A DNA stretch of 64,000 nucleotides from Lotus japonicus (lineage: Eukaryota; Streptophyta; Magnoliopsida; Fabales; Fabaceae). Position 1 is the first letter of the stretch. Each line of letters begins with the position of its first letter. The notes under the pieces were generated by a model that saw only the letters and a program-made list of their open reading frames with translations, was not told the DNA's origin and did no database searches. Positions 44,545 through 55,817 of the stretch are shown here, piece after piece. Location of the stretch: contig NC_080044.1 in the NCBI RefSeq assembly GCF_012489685.1, positions 58,333,507 to 58,397,506 on the forward strand, written 5' to 3'. A program made the position numbers and the translations under genes.

Positions 44545-45019
44545 GCTGAGCTGGGAGGGTAGGTTAGGATTAGCGACATTTTTTGTGTAGAGCTCTGATC
44601 GTCAGTTTCTTGTTGGGACAGGGTAGGTTCCGATGTGTGGCTTTTTGTGTGGTTCTTTTGAGGAGGATCACAGAGAGTCTGTCGGAGTATAGGGGTCTTC
44701 CTTTCAGGCCATTTTTGAGTGCCGACTTTCTCTTGGATAACTGTATTTTGATACTTTTACTCACAGTTCTGGTTTGTATATTTGCCTGCGGGCGTACTAC
44801 TTTGGAGTCACTGCGGCTTCGCGTGACATGGAGTGCAGCCGAGGCTGTACAGATGTATATATATTTGTATATCGGTTAGTTTAGTTGTTGGGAGTTGTCT
44901 CTACTTCTTTATCGCTTTGATTTAAAGGAAAGAAACGAAAAAAAAATTTACCTGTTTTCCGCGTAAAGTTTATTTTTGGTTACTAAAGTGACACCTGGAA
45001 GTCGGGGTGTTACATAACT

Positions 45020-46573
45020 CCTCCAGCGTTTTCCTCACAACCTCCTTCACGTTCCTCGCCTTGATCTCCAGGAAACTCCTCAAAAGAACCTTAAGCCAAA
45101 TCACAGAAATCAACACATTGAGTCAGAAACTCAGCAAGCAATAAGTCCTAGGGTTACACGGTACATTACAAACTCTGTGGTACGACAATCTAACGCGTTA
45201 AGACAAGTTTTCGAAAAAGTCGGATTTCCTTCCCCCTTGGTATAGCTCTCGGCCACTTTCCTTAATTGGGAGGGTCGATTTTTCTTCGATCAAACTTGGT
45301 TCCTAGGTTAACATAAGCCGTAACTAAGACGGTTCTAAGCTCGGAAAAATTTTCGGATCGAAAACTGATATAGGGGCAGTTTGGTCATTATTTTTAGCTC
45401 AGAATTTCAAAATTGGATTTTTGAAAAACAAATTGGATGGGGACGTCCACAACGACGTTTATGACGACAAATCCTACTAGCACTAAGCCAAGTCGATAGA
45501 TTAGAGCGTAAAGGTTGCGACTTTGCCGAAAAATGGGTATTTAGGGTAGAAATTGATCCCGGCGGCATTTCGTCGACATTTGACAAAATCTAATCCGCAG
45601 AACACGCTCAGGAGCATGCAGGGAAGAAGTTTAGACGCTGAAATCAGCTGATTTGAACAGTTTTTCAAAAACCTCAAAATTTTGAACTCAGAAAGTCGCA
45701 GGAGAAATGGACAGAAACGACGATTCGAAGGAGAGTATAGATTACCTACCTCGAGGTCTTCGATTAGTGACGATCGGTGAAGCAAACGGGCAAGAAACGA
45801 CGAAGATCCGGATCTCTCTCTCTCTCTAGGAACTCGCGGTTTTGGGGTGGGGGAAAATGGGTTTTTTCTCAAAAAATCTAATTTTTCAACTATTTATAGG
45901 TTTTGGAAAAAACGGAAAAATGATTTTTTTGCGATTCCGATTTTTCCTGCGCGTTCCTCTGCGCATTCTAAGATAGGTTATGGCGACAGAATTCCAGAAC
46001 TCAAAACAGGATTCTTGGAATTAAACCAAAAGATCCAAAATCGGCATAAGTCGGTGTAAGTCGGTTTATCCCGAAAAACTACTTTTTGCAGTGATCGTCG
46101 GATGAGAAAACTTCCTTCTGAAGAAAGATTAGGAATGATGAGAGAAGTAGGAGAACGCGGGTGGAATCTTCATTTGAGTTTCCGGATAGAAAAAGTCTTC
46201 ATCGTCTGTCGATCTTAGGTTTTTCGAACTATCAGGGATTCCGTTTCGGCAAACTTCCGAGAATTGGAATTTGACGTTCGTACTTTCCAGGATTTCGCAT
46301 CGAAATGGTTGTTTAAGGACGGAAAAGAGAAGTTCTAACATTTCTCTGAGGATTTTTTTGGAATTAGTTTCCATCGAGTCCTAAAGCGTAAATTAACTAT
46401 TCACTAATACCTTCGACCTAGGATTAAGCGTATGTTAGTCGTGCTATAACTCTTTCGGTTTTTCGATACATTCTTGGACTTTTCCTGAACCTCTTTCCTT
46501 CCCAAATTTATCTTAATCAAATAACTCTTTTATTTTATTCACTTATCCAAAGCGTTAAAACTTGGGCCTTACA
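45020..46573 (-). repeat. 5' LTR of element F, second part (from the G insertion to its U3 start)
   Basis: Continues the LTR interrupted at 33801, ending TGTAAGGCCCAAG (minus) at 46573. It includes the remaining 70 bp of the 78-bp segment (45020-45089) and TATA (45890-45899, minus). Satellite DNA starts immediately after it at 46574, with no target duplication matching the other end of F. Confidence 0.9.
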
Positions 46574-49500
46574 CGAAGTTTCAGTCTGATTGAGTCCTCG
46601 CGGAGCTAACGTAACGAGCTACAACTTTGAAAAAGAACTTTTGTGAAGTTTCGACTTTCTGGAGGGTCCCGCGATTGTCGAAAGCTGTGAGATGCTGCCG
46701 CTCAAGAACATCAAATTTTCGACACAGTCTGCAATGAAAGGATCACACCTCAGGCTACAAGTCGCGAAATTTCAGTCTGATTGAGTCCAAGCGGAGCTAA
46801 CTTAACGAGCTACGACTTTGAAAACTAAATTTTGTGAAGTTTCGACTTTAAGGAGTGTCCCGCGATTGTCGGAAGCTGTTAGAGGCGGCCGCTCAAGAAC
46901 TTCAAATTATCGACACAGTCTGCAATGAAAGGATCACACCTCAGGCTACAAGTCGTGAAATTTCAGTCTGATTGAGGCCTCGCGGAGCTTACGTAACGAG
47001 CTACAACTTTGAAAAAGAAATTTTGTGAAGTTTCGACTTTTGGGAGGGTCCCGCGATTGTCGGAAGTTGTTAGATGCGGCCGCTCAAGAACATCAAATTC
47101 TCGACACAGTCTGCAATGAAAAGATCATACCTCATGCTACAAGTTGCGAAATTTCAGTCTGATTGAGGCCACGCGGAGCTAACTTAACGTGCTACAACTT
47201 TAAAAAAGAACTTTTGTGAAGTTTCAACTTTTAGGAGGGTCCCGCGATTGTCGGAAGCTGTTAGATGCGGCCGCTCAAGAACATCAAATTATCGGCACAG
47301 TCTGCAATGAAAGGATCACACCTCAGGCTACAAGTCGTGAAATTTCAGTCTGATTGAGGCCTCGCGGAGCTAACGTAACGAGCTACAACTTTGAAAAAGA
47401 AATTTTGTGAAGTTTCGAATTTTTGGAGGGTCCCGCGATTGTCGGAAGTTGTTAGATGCGGCCGCTCAAGAACAACAAATTCTCGACACAGTCTGCAATG
47501 AAAGGATCACACCTCATGCTACAAGTCGCGAAATTTCAGTCTGATTGAGTCCTCGCGGAGCTAACGTAACGAGCTACAACTTTGAAAAAGAACTTTTGTG
47601 AAGTTTCGACTTTTGGGAGGGTCCCGCGATTGTCGGAAGCTGTTAGATGCGGCCGCTCAAGAACATCAAATTATCGACACAGTCTGCATTGAAAGGATCA
47701 CACCTCAGGCTACAAGTCGCGAAATTTCAGTCTGATTGAGTCCAAGCGGAGCTAACTTAACGAGCTACAACTTTGAAAACTAAATTTTGTGAAGTTTCGA
47801 CTTTTAGGAGTGTCCCGCGATTGTCGTAAGCTGTGAGATGGTGTTGCTCAAGAACATCAATTTCTCGACACTGTCTGCAATGAAAGGATCACACCTCAAG
47901 CTACAAGTTGCGAAATTTCAGTCTGATTGATGTCACGCGGAGCTAACTTAACGTGCTACAACTTTAAAAAAGAACTTTTGTGAAGTTTCGACTTTTAGGA
48001 GGGTCCCGCAATTGTCGGAAGCTGTTAGATGCGGCCGCTCAAGAACTTCAAATTATCGACACAGTCTGCAATGAAAGGATCACACCTCAGGCTACAAGTC
48101 GTGAAATTTCAGTCTGATTGAGGCCTCGCGGAGCTAACGTAACGAGCTACAACTTTGAAAAAGAAATTTTGTGAAGTTTCGACTTTTGGGAGGGTCCCGC
48201 GATTGTCGGAAGTTGTTAGATGCGGCCGCTCAAGAACATCAAATTCTCGACACAGTTTGCAATGAAAAGATCATACCTCATGCTACAAGTTGCGAAATTT
48301 CAGTCTGATTGAGGCCACGCGGAGCTAACTTAACGTGCTACAACTTTAAAAAAGAACTTTTGTGAAGTTTCAACTTTTAGGAGGGTCCCGCGATTGTCGG
48401 AAGCTGTTAGATGCGGCCGCTCAAGAACATCAAATTATCGACACAGTCTGCAATGAAAGGATCACACCTCAGGCTACAAGTCGTGAAATTTCAGTCTGAT
48501 TGAGGCCTCGCGGAGCTAACGTAACGAGCTACAACTTTGAAAAAGAAATTTTGTGAAGTTTCGAATTTTTGGAGGGTCCCGCGATTGTCGGAAGTTGTTA
48601 GATGCGGCCGCTCAAGAACATCAAATTCTCGACACAGTCTGCAATGAAAGGATCACACCTCATGCTACAAGTCGCGAAATTTCAGTCTGATTGAGTCCTC
48701 GCGGAGCTAACGTAACGTGCTACAACTTTGAAAAAGAACTTTTGTGAAGTTTCGACTTTTGGGAGGGTCCCGCGATTGTCGGAAGCTGTTAGATGCGGCC
48801 GCTCAAGAACATCAAATTATCGACACAGTCTGCAATGAAAGGATCACACCTCAGGCTACAAGTCGCGAAATTTCAGTCTGATTGAGTCCAAGCGGAGCTA
48901 ACTTAACGAGCTACAACTTTGAAAACTAAATTTTGTGAAGTTTCGACTTTTAGGAGTGTCCCGCGATTGTCGTAAGCTGTGAGATGGTGTTGCTCAAGAA
49001 CATCAATTTCTCGACACTGTCTGCAATGAAAGGATCACACCTCAGGCTACAAGTTGCGAAATTTCAGTCTGATTGAGGCCACGCGGAGCTAACTTAACGT
49101 GCTACAACTTTAAAAAAGAACTTTTGTGAAGTTTCAACTTTTAGGAGGGTCCCGCGATTGTCGGAAGCTGTTAGATGCGGCCGCTCAAGAACATCAAATT
49201 ATCGACACAGTCTGCAATGAAAGGATCACACCGCAGGCTACAAGTCGCGAAATTTCAGTCTGATTGAGGCCTCGCGGAGCTAACGTAACGAGCTACAACT
49301 TTGAAAAAGAAATTTTGTGAAGTTTCGAATTTTTGGAGGGTCCCGCGATTGTCGGAAGTTGTTAGATGCGGCCGCTCAAGAACATCAAATTCTCTACACA
49401 GTCTGCAATGAAAGGATCACACCTCATGCTACAAGTCGCGAAATTTCAGTCTGATTGAGTCCTCGCGGAGCTAACGTAACGAGCTACAACTTTGAAAAAG

Positions 49501-52212
49501 AACTTTTGTGAAGTTTCGACTTTTGGGAGGGTCCCGAGATTGTCGGAAGCTGTTAGATGCGGCTGCTCAAGAACATCAAATTATCGACACAGTCTGCAAT
49601 GAAAGGATCACACCTCAGGCTACAAGTCGCGAAATTTCAGTCTGATTGAGTCCAAGCGGAGCTAACTTAACGAGCTACAACTTTGAAAACTAAATTTTGT
49701 GAAGTTTCGACTTTTAGGAGTGTCCCGCGATTGTCGTAAGCTGTGAGATGGTGTTGCTCAAGAACATCAATTTCTCGACACTGTCTGCAATGAAAGGATC
49801 ACACCTCAGGCTACAAGTTGCGAAATTTCAGTCTGATTGAGGCCACGCGGAGCTAACTTAACGTGCTACAACTTTAAAAAAGAACTTTTGTGAAGTATCG
49901 ACTTTTAGGAGGGTCCCGCGATTGTCGGAAGCTGTTAGATGCGGCCGCTTAAGAACTTCAAATTATCGACACAGTGTGCAATGAAAGGATCACACCTCAG
50001 GCTACAAGTCGTGAAATTTCAGTCTGATTGAGGCCTCGCGGAGCTAACGTAACGAGCTACAACTTTGAAAAAGAAATTTTGTGAAGTTTCGACTTTTGGG
50101 AGGGTCCCGCGATTGTCGGAAGTTGTTAGATGCGGCCGCTCAAGAACATCAAATTCTCGACACAGTTTGCAATGAAAGGATCACACCTCATGCTACAAGT
50201 TGCGAAATTTCAGTCTGATTGAGGCCACGCGGAGCTAACTTAACGTGCTACAACTTTAAAAAAGAACTTTTGTGAAGTTTCAACTTTTAGGAGGGTCCCG
50301 CGATTGTCGAAAGCTGTTAGATGCGGCCGCTCAAGAACATCAAATTATCGACACAGTATGCAATGAAAGGATCACACCTCAGGCTACAAGTCGCGAAATT
50401 TCGGTCTGATTGAGGCCTCGCGGAGCTAACGTAACGAGCTACAACTTTGAAAAAGAAATTTTGTGAAGTTTCGAATTTTTGGAGGGTCCCGCGATTGTCG
50501 GAAGTTGTTAGATGCGGCCGCTCAAGAACATCAAATTCTCGACACAGTCTGCAATGAAAGGATCACACCTCAGGCTACAAGTCGCGAAATTTCAGTCTGA
50601 TTGAGTCCAAGCGGAGCTAACTTAACGAGCTACGACTTTGAAAACTAAATTTTGTGAAGTTTCGACTTTAAGGAGTGTCCCGCGATTGTCGGAAGCTGTG
50701 AGATGGTGCTGCTCAAGAACATCAATTTCTCGACACTGTCTGCAATGAAAGGATCACACCTCATGCTACAAGTTGCGAAATTTCAGTCTGATTGAGGCCA
50801 CGCGGAGCTAACTTAACGTGCTAAAACTTTAAAAAAGAACTTTTGTGAAGATTCAACTTTTAGGAGGGTCCCGCGATTGTCGGAAGTTGTTAGATGCGGC
50901 CGCTCAAGAACATCAAATTCTCGACACAGTCTGCAATGAAAGGATCACACCTCATGCTACAAGTCGCGAAATTTCAGTCTGATTGAGTCCTCGCGGAGCT
51001 AACGTAACGAGCTACAACTTTGAAAAAGAACTTTTGTGAAGTTTCGACTTTGGGGAGGGTCCCGAGATTGTCGGAAGCTGTTAGATGCGGCCGCTCAAGA
51101 ACATCAAATTATCGACACAGTCTGCAATGAAAGGATCACACCTCAGGCTACAAGTCGCGAAATTTCAGTCTGATTGAGTCCAAGCGGAGCTAACTTAACG
51201 AGCTACAACTTTGAAAACTAAATTTTGTGAAGTTTCGACTTTTAGGAGTGTCCCGCGATTGTCGTAAGCTGTGAGATGGTGTTGCTCAAGAACATCAATT
51301 TCTCGACACTGTCTGCAATGAAAGGATCACACCTCAGGCTACAAGTTGCGAAATTTCAGTCTGATTGAGGCCACGCGGAGCTAACTTAACGTGCTACAAC
51401 TTTAAAAAAGAACTTTTGTGAAGTTTCGACTTTTAGGAGGGTCCCGCGATTGTCGGAAGCTGTTAGATGCGGCCGCTCAAGAACTTCAAATTATCGACAC
51501 AGTCTGCAATGAAAGGATCACACCTCAGGCTACAAGTCGCGAAATTTCAGTCTGATTGAGTCCTCGCGGAGCTAACGTAACGAGCTACAACTTTGAAAAA
51601 GAAATTTTGTGAAGTTTCGAATTTTTGGAGGGTCCCGCGATTGTCGGAAGTTGTTAGATGCGGCCGCTCAAGAACATCAAATTCTCGACACAGTCTGCAA
51701 TGAAAGGATCACACCTCAGGCTACAAGTCGCGAAATTTCAGTCTGATTGAGTCCAAGCGGAGCTAACTTAACGAGCTACAAATTTGAAAACTAAATTTTG
51801 TGAAGTTTCGACTTTTAGGAGTGTCCCGCGATTGTCGTAAGCTGTGAGATGGTGTTGCTCAAAAACATCAATTTCTCGACACTGTCTGCAATGAAAGGAT
51901 CACACCTCAGGCTACAAGTTGCGAAATTTCAGTCTGATTGAGGCCACGCGGAGCTAACATAACGTGCTACAACTTTAAAAAAGAACTTTTGTGAAGTTTC
52001 GACTTTTAGGAGGGTCCCGCGATTGTCGGAAGCTGTTAGATGCGGCCGCTCAAGAACTTCAAATTATCGAAACAGTGTGCAATGAAAGGATCACACCTCA
52101 GGCTACAAGTCGTGAAATTTCAGTCTGATTGAGGCCTCGCGGAGCTAACGTAACGAGCTACAACTTTGAAAAAGAAATTTTGTGAAGTTTCGACTTTTCG
52201 GAGGGTCCCGCG
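46574..52212 (+). repeat. 191-bp satellite array, about 29.5 monomers
   Basis: The marker TCAGTCTGATTGA recurs every 191 bp from 46581 to 52120, with no net indel across 29 intervals. Most monomers contain the NotI octamer GCGGCCGC. Four monomer types are told apart by the bases after TCTGATTGA: a GTCCTCGCGG, b GTCCAAGCGG, c GGCCTCGCGG, d GGCCACGCGG. Read left to right: abcdcabdcdcabdcabdcdcbdabdabdc, with one d-type variant (TGTCACGCGG) at 47918. Recurrent blocks abdc and abdcdc indicate higher-order repeats of four and six monomers. No ORF is supported. Chromosomal role (for example pericentromeric) is an inference. Confidence 0.95.
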
Positions 52213-52909
52213 TGTAAGGCCCAAGTTTTTAAGCTTATGCTAAGTGAATAAACTTCTTATTCACGATTAGGGTTGATGTAATGTGAAGGGAAACCTGAAC
52301 GAAAGTTATTTAAATGAAATATATTTATGAAGGAGAAAGTTCAGGAAAAGTTCAAGGATTGCATAAGGATCGATAAAAGTTAAAGCACGATCGTTTTACG
52401 CTTAAACCTAGGTCAGAAACCCTAGTATATAGCTAGATTTCACTTTTAGGCACGTTGGCAGTTAATTCCAAAAATCTTCAGAGTAATATTAGAATTTCTC
52501 TTTTTCCATATATCAACATCGTTTCGAGGCGAAACTCTAGGATCTACGAACGTCCGATTCCGATCATCGAAAGTTTGCCGAAACCGAATCCCTGGTTTTT
52601 CAAAACCCTAGAATTCAACCGTCAATGAAGACTTTTTCTATTCAAAGCTTCAAATGAATATTCTACACGCGTACACCCATTTCTCTTGATGATTTCAATC
52701 TTTCTTCAGAAGGAAGTTTTCCATTCCGACATTCGATGCAAAAAGCAACTTATCGGGTAAAATAATTTTACACCGACTTTGCATCGACTTTGCATTAGTT
52801 GCCAAAAATACAAGGAGACATCTTGTTAGTTTTGGAATTCTTTCGCCAAAACATATCTTTTAATTCATGAAGAATGACGCCGGAAAAATCAGATTCGCGA
52901 AACTTTCAT

Positions 52910-52940
52910 TTTCCCGCGAATTACCATTTTCTATATATAG
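52910..52940 (+). promoter_or_regulatory. E2F-like site and TATA box, LTR I
   Basis: TTTCCCGC (52910-52917) followed by CTATATATAG (52931-52940). Confidence 0.55.
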
Positions 52941-53755
52941 CCAAGAAAGGAAGAAAAAACACAATTTTCCACCATTTTCCCCACCCAAACCCGCGGCCAA
53001 GAACAAGGAAGAAGGAGGAGGTGATTTTGTTCAATCTTTGCTTGATCGTTGATCCGATAGTTTCTACTTCAAGGCTTCGAGGTATAGTCGCTAATCCTTA
53101 CCTCTGATCGCTTTTTCCATAGCTTTTCTGTAGAGTTTTCTGAGCTGATAGTTTATGGGTTTTTGCAAAACTATCCTGAAAATTTCATTTCTGATTCTAA
53201 ACCTCTTCCTTATGTGCCCAAGATCACTTCTGCCGGGTTAGATTTTCCGTTATGTCGCCGGAATTCCGCCGGGATCAATTTTAGCCCAAAATACCCATTT
53301 TTAGAGTTTTTGGTGTAAAGCTTCAACCTTTAGGCTGAGAACTATCGCTTTAGCTTAGTGCTAGTAGGATTAGTTGTCATAAACGTCGTTAGTAACGTCC
53401 CTGCAAAATTTAGTTTTTGGGATTTCAGTTTTGAAATTTCTAAGTTAAAAATCATGACCAAAATACCCCTGCGACAGTTTTCGATCCGATAATTTTTCCG
53501 AGTTTAGAATACCCTTAGTTACGGCTTATGAGAGCATAGGAACCAAGTTTGATCGAAGAAAAATCGAATCCCACAATTACCAATAGTGGCCGAACCCTAT
53601 TCAGGGGGAAGGAGGAAATTTCCTTTTCCGAAAACTCGTTCTTTCGCGCTAGATTATCGTACCTTAGAGTATAGATTACCTCGAGTAACCTTAGTAAGTA
53701 TCGATAGCTTAGTTTCCGATAGATTCTGATAGTATTCTGTGGTTTCATTGTAAAG

Positions 53756-53833
53756 GTGCTTTTGAGGATTTCTCGGAGGAGCAACACTTTGAGTGCGAGG
53801 AAGCGCTTGACGATCGTACTGGAGAACCTACAG
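53756..53833 (+). other. 78-bp exon-like segment, LTR I
   Basis: Preceded by CATTGTAAAG and followed by GTGAGGGC. Open in the shared frame (GAFEDFSEEQHFECEEALDD). Confidence 0.55.
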
Positions 53834-54476
53834 GTGAGGGCTTCTCACTGAATCTCTAGTTAATGCTTAGGGTCGATGTTATCGACATTGTTTACTGTTT
53901 ATGCACTGGATTGTGTGTGATTGGAAAATGTTTTCTGAGGCTTCGGCTGACAATGTAGATGATGCATCTACTGAATGTTTTTGATGAGTGAATGACATGC
54001 TAAGTGCTAATTGGGTAATTTAGGATGTGTGATGCATGCCTTATATGCTAAGTGCTATGTGGTTATTGCTTATTATGTTGTTATATGACATGTTGATTGA
54101 TTATGATGAGTTAATTCTGCTTTTGCACTATAATCTGAGATTCTGAATCGTGAGAATAGCGGGCAGGTCATGCCGATTTTTATTTGAGAGTTTGGAGAAA
54201 GTTTGAAAGGACGAATGAGATTCGGGCCTTGTTGTGGTGTTGTATGGATCGAGACATTCTCTGGAGTCATTTGGGGATTAGGAGATCCCGAGAACTTATA
54301 GGAATTGCGATAAGACTAAAAAGGATATTATTTTGAAAAGAAAATTCATAAGACATTAAACAACCTCTAAATCTTTAAGTAAGGGTAATAATCTCGAAAG
54401 GAGGCTTTGGATGCAAATCATAGTTTTGGAAAACGAGGAGTGTCGTCGGATCCAAGTGTTGAGTCTGTTGTTGTTG

Positions 54477-54596
54477 TGCTGTTGGAGCAGCGTTTGTTGT
54501 TGTGCTGTTGGAGCAACGATGTTGTTGGGCTATCCTGGGGATAAGCCCGGGAAACCGTTAGTTTCCGAGAGTATGATACTCTGTGCTCGTTGAGCA
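54477..54596 (+). repeat. Consecutive hairpin cluster in LTR I
   Basis: Almost the whole 120 bp folds as adjacent stem-loops: TGCT/AGCA twice (54477-54489, 54503-54515), GGGCTATCC/GGATAAGCCC (54527-54548), GGAAAC/GTTTCC (54550-54566), AGAGTAT/ATACTCT (54568-54582) and TGCTC/GAGCA (54584-54596). Solo LTR C has the same stems in the same order with different loops. Confidence 0.75.
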
Positions 54597-55319
54597 GTTG
54601 TGACCATCGGATTGAGATGAGTCGGATGATTTGGAGATCATCGTGGGTATGTGTTGTTGTGAAGTGAGTCTTTTGTCGCAGAATCGACTTTACCTTAGGG
54701 TAAGCTTTTAGAGACTTTAATTTACCTAGAACACGTGGCGACGTGTCGAGTGAGATCGGAGACGTTGTTTGACTAATCATCCTGCATCCATGCAACATTA
54801 ATGGGGTATTAACACAGGATGTACTCTGGACCTCGTCGGATTCCAAAATGGTCATAAGACCCGGATTTCCGTGATAGAGCGTCTGTAGACGTCTCTTGTA
54901 GCAGACCGAAATGGCAGACCTACGGGTTACGGCTGATCTGACTACCGTTGTTGTTGGAGTAAGAGGCACGCGGGCCGAAATGGCACCACCGTGGCTGGTG
55001 AAGGGCTGATCCGTTGATGTCCATCCGTTCCGGATTGCATATTGGTTGACTGGGTTAACCTGCATATCATTTCATGCAACATGCATACTAACTTAGTTGC
55101 TGAGTGTGATTGCTATTTGATAATCTTACTTGGAACATGTTAAGTGTTATTATTGTCGTTATGTTTTTGTGGAATATGCAACCCTAGGATGTTATCTCTA
55201 GTTATAAGCCTAAGTGGCTATCTATTACTTGTACCTATTGGGTTTATTATCTACATAGTTCTTTAGAGTTGACCCTCGCATCTTCTGTGTGTGTTTTGGC
55301 GGACAACGCCTTTTGTCAG

Positions 55320-55817
55320 ATGAACATTGCAGATTGGTTCGCAATGGTCCACCCTTCGGGGGGGATTAGGTACGAGATGATCGATCAGGACGACCCCGGA
55401 TCGTGGGTGGTTGACCCCGCGAGCCACCGAGCGAAGTATTCGGGGCGCATCATGGAGGACCACGTGGACAGTGGAGGACTCTTGAGGTCAGGAGTGTTGA
55501 GGCGATGCTCTATCAGCTTCAACTTGCCACCGGGCGTTCACTGTGGACCAGGTCTCGGAGGAGCACCGCCGCCACCGTCATCTTCAGAGGAGGAGGATCC
55601 CTCAGAGGAGATTCCAGTGGGAGTGCCTCCGACAGGGTCTAGTGCACCCTCCGTTGCGATCATTGATGATCAGGGTTCGGGCCCTAAGCCCGTGAGTCCA
55701 GCATCGAAGCGCATCTCGGTTGCGAAGGGAGGACGGATAGGGTTGGTAGACTTGGTCGTTCTGGATTCTGATTCAGACGACGATCATGCTAGCACATTGT
55801 TTTGGGTGTTGGTATGA
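55320..55817 (+). CDS. LTR-encoded protein, LTR I (165 aa)
   Basis: ATG directly follows CCTTTTGTCAG, a good acceptor context; the frame is open further upstream. Motifs: IADWFAMVHPSGGIRYEMID, HRAKYSGRIMED, SGVLRR, SFNLPPGVHCGPG, then an acidic SSSEEEDPSEE linker and the C-terminal VDLVVLDSDSDDDH. It is the diverged homologue of the 222-aa protein in G. The VVLDSDSDDD stretch has the form of a SUMO-interacting motif (hydrophobic core then acidic/serine run); that is inference. The C-terminal tail is shorter than in G. No enzyme motif seen. Confidence 0.72.
   Translation: MNIADWFAMVHPSGGIRYEMIDQDDPGSWVVDPASHRAKYSGRIMEDHVDSGGLLRSGVLRRCSISFNLPPGVHCGPGLGGAPPPPSSSEEEDPSEEIPVGVPPTGSSAPSVAIIDDQGSGPKPVSPASKRISVAKGGRIGLVDLVVLDSDSDDDHASTLFWVLV

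Larger units (their letters stand above)
33802..45014 (+). mobile_element. Gypsy element G, Tekay/Del-like, very young, deletion derivative
   Basis: 11,213 bp with 4010-bp LTRs at both ends (33802-37811 and 41005-45014), TAACT target duplications (33797-33801, 45015-45019), a primer site (37815-37826) and a polypurine tract (40983-41004). The only LTR difference I noticed is T at 37690 against A at 44893. The internal region is only 3.2 kb because RNase H and the integrase core are missing. It sits inside the 78-bp exon-like segment of the F 5' LTR. High LTR identity indicates very recent insertion, so it was probably mobilised by another element's integrase. Confidence 0.95.
41005..45014 (+). 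repeat. 3' LTR of element G (4010 bp)
   Basis: Same length as the 5' LTR and identical as far as I read except A at 44893. All leader elements recur at +7203: TATA (41696-41704), 78-bp segment (42508-42585), hairpin arrays (43104-43308 and 43390-43625) and the LTR ORF (43876-44544). TAACT at 45015-45019 follows. Confidence 0.93.
23900..46573 (-). mobile_element. Gypsy element F (GGCCC LTRs), carrying nested element G
   Basis: LTRs are 23900-27480 (3' LTR, 3581 bp) and 31776-33801 plus 45020-46573 (5' LTR, 3580 bp after removing G and one target copy). It has a tRNA-iMet primer site, a polypurine tract, a capsid-less multi-knuckle gag and an integrase-chromodomain ORF, but no reverse transcriptase. 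The clade is Tekay/Del-like chromovirus, inferred from the integrase and C-terminus. The flanks do not match: TGATC at 23895-23899 against CGAAG at 46574-46578. The element therefore did not insert simply where it now lies, or its ends were rearranged. Confidence 0.88.

Noticed and set aside
46574..52212. Regular repeats considered as a CRISPR array
   Set aside because: Units are contiguous 191-bp monomers without unique spacers, in a plant context; it is a satellite.
52867..53107. Two overlapping frames in LTR I starting before the TATA box
   Set aside because: They include the promoter and are not conserved in C, where a stop follows. Treated as chance.
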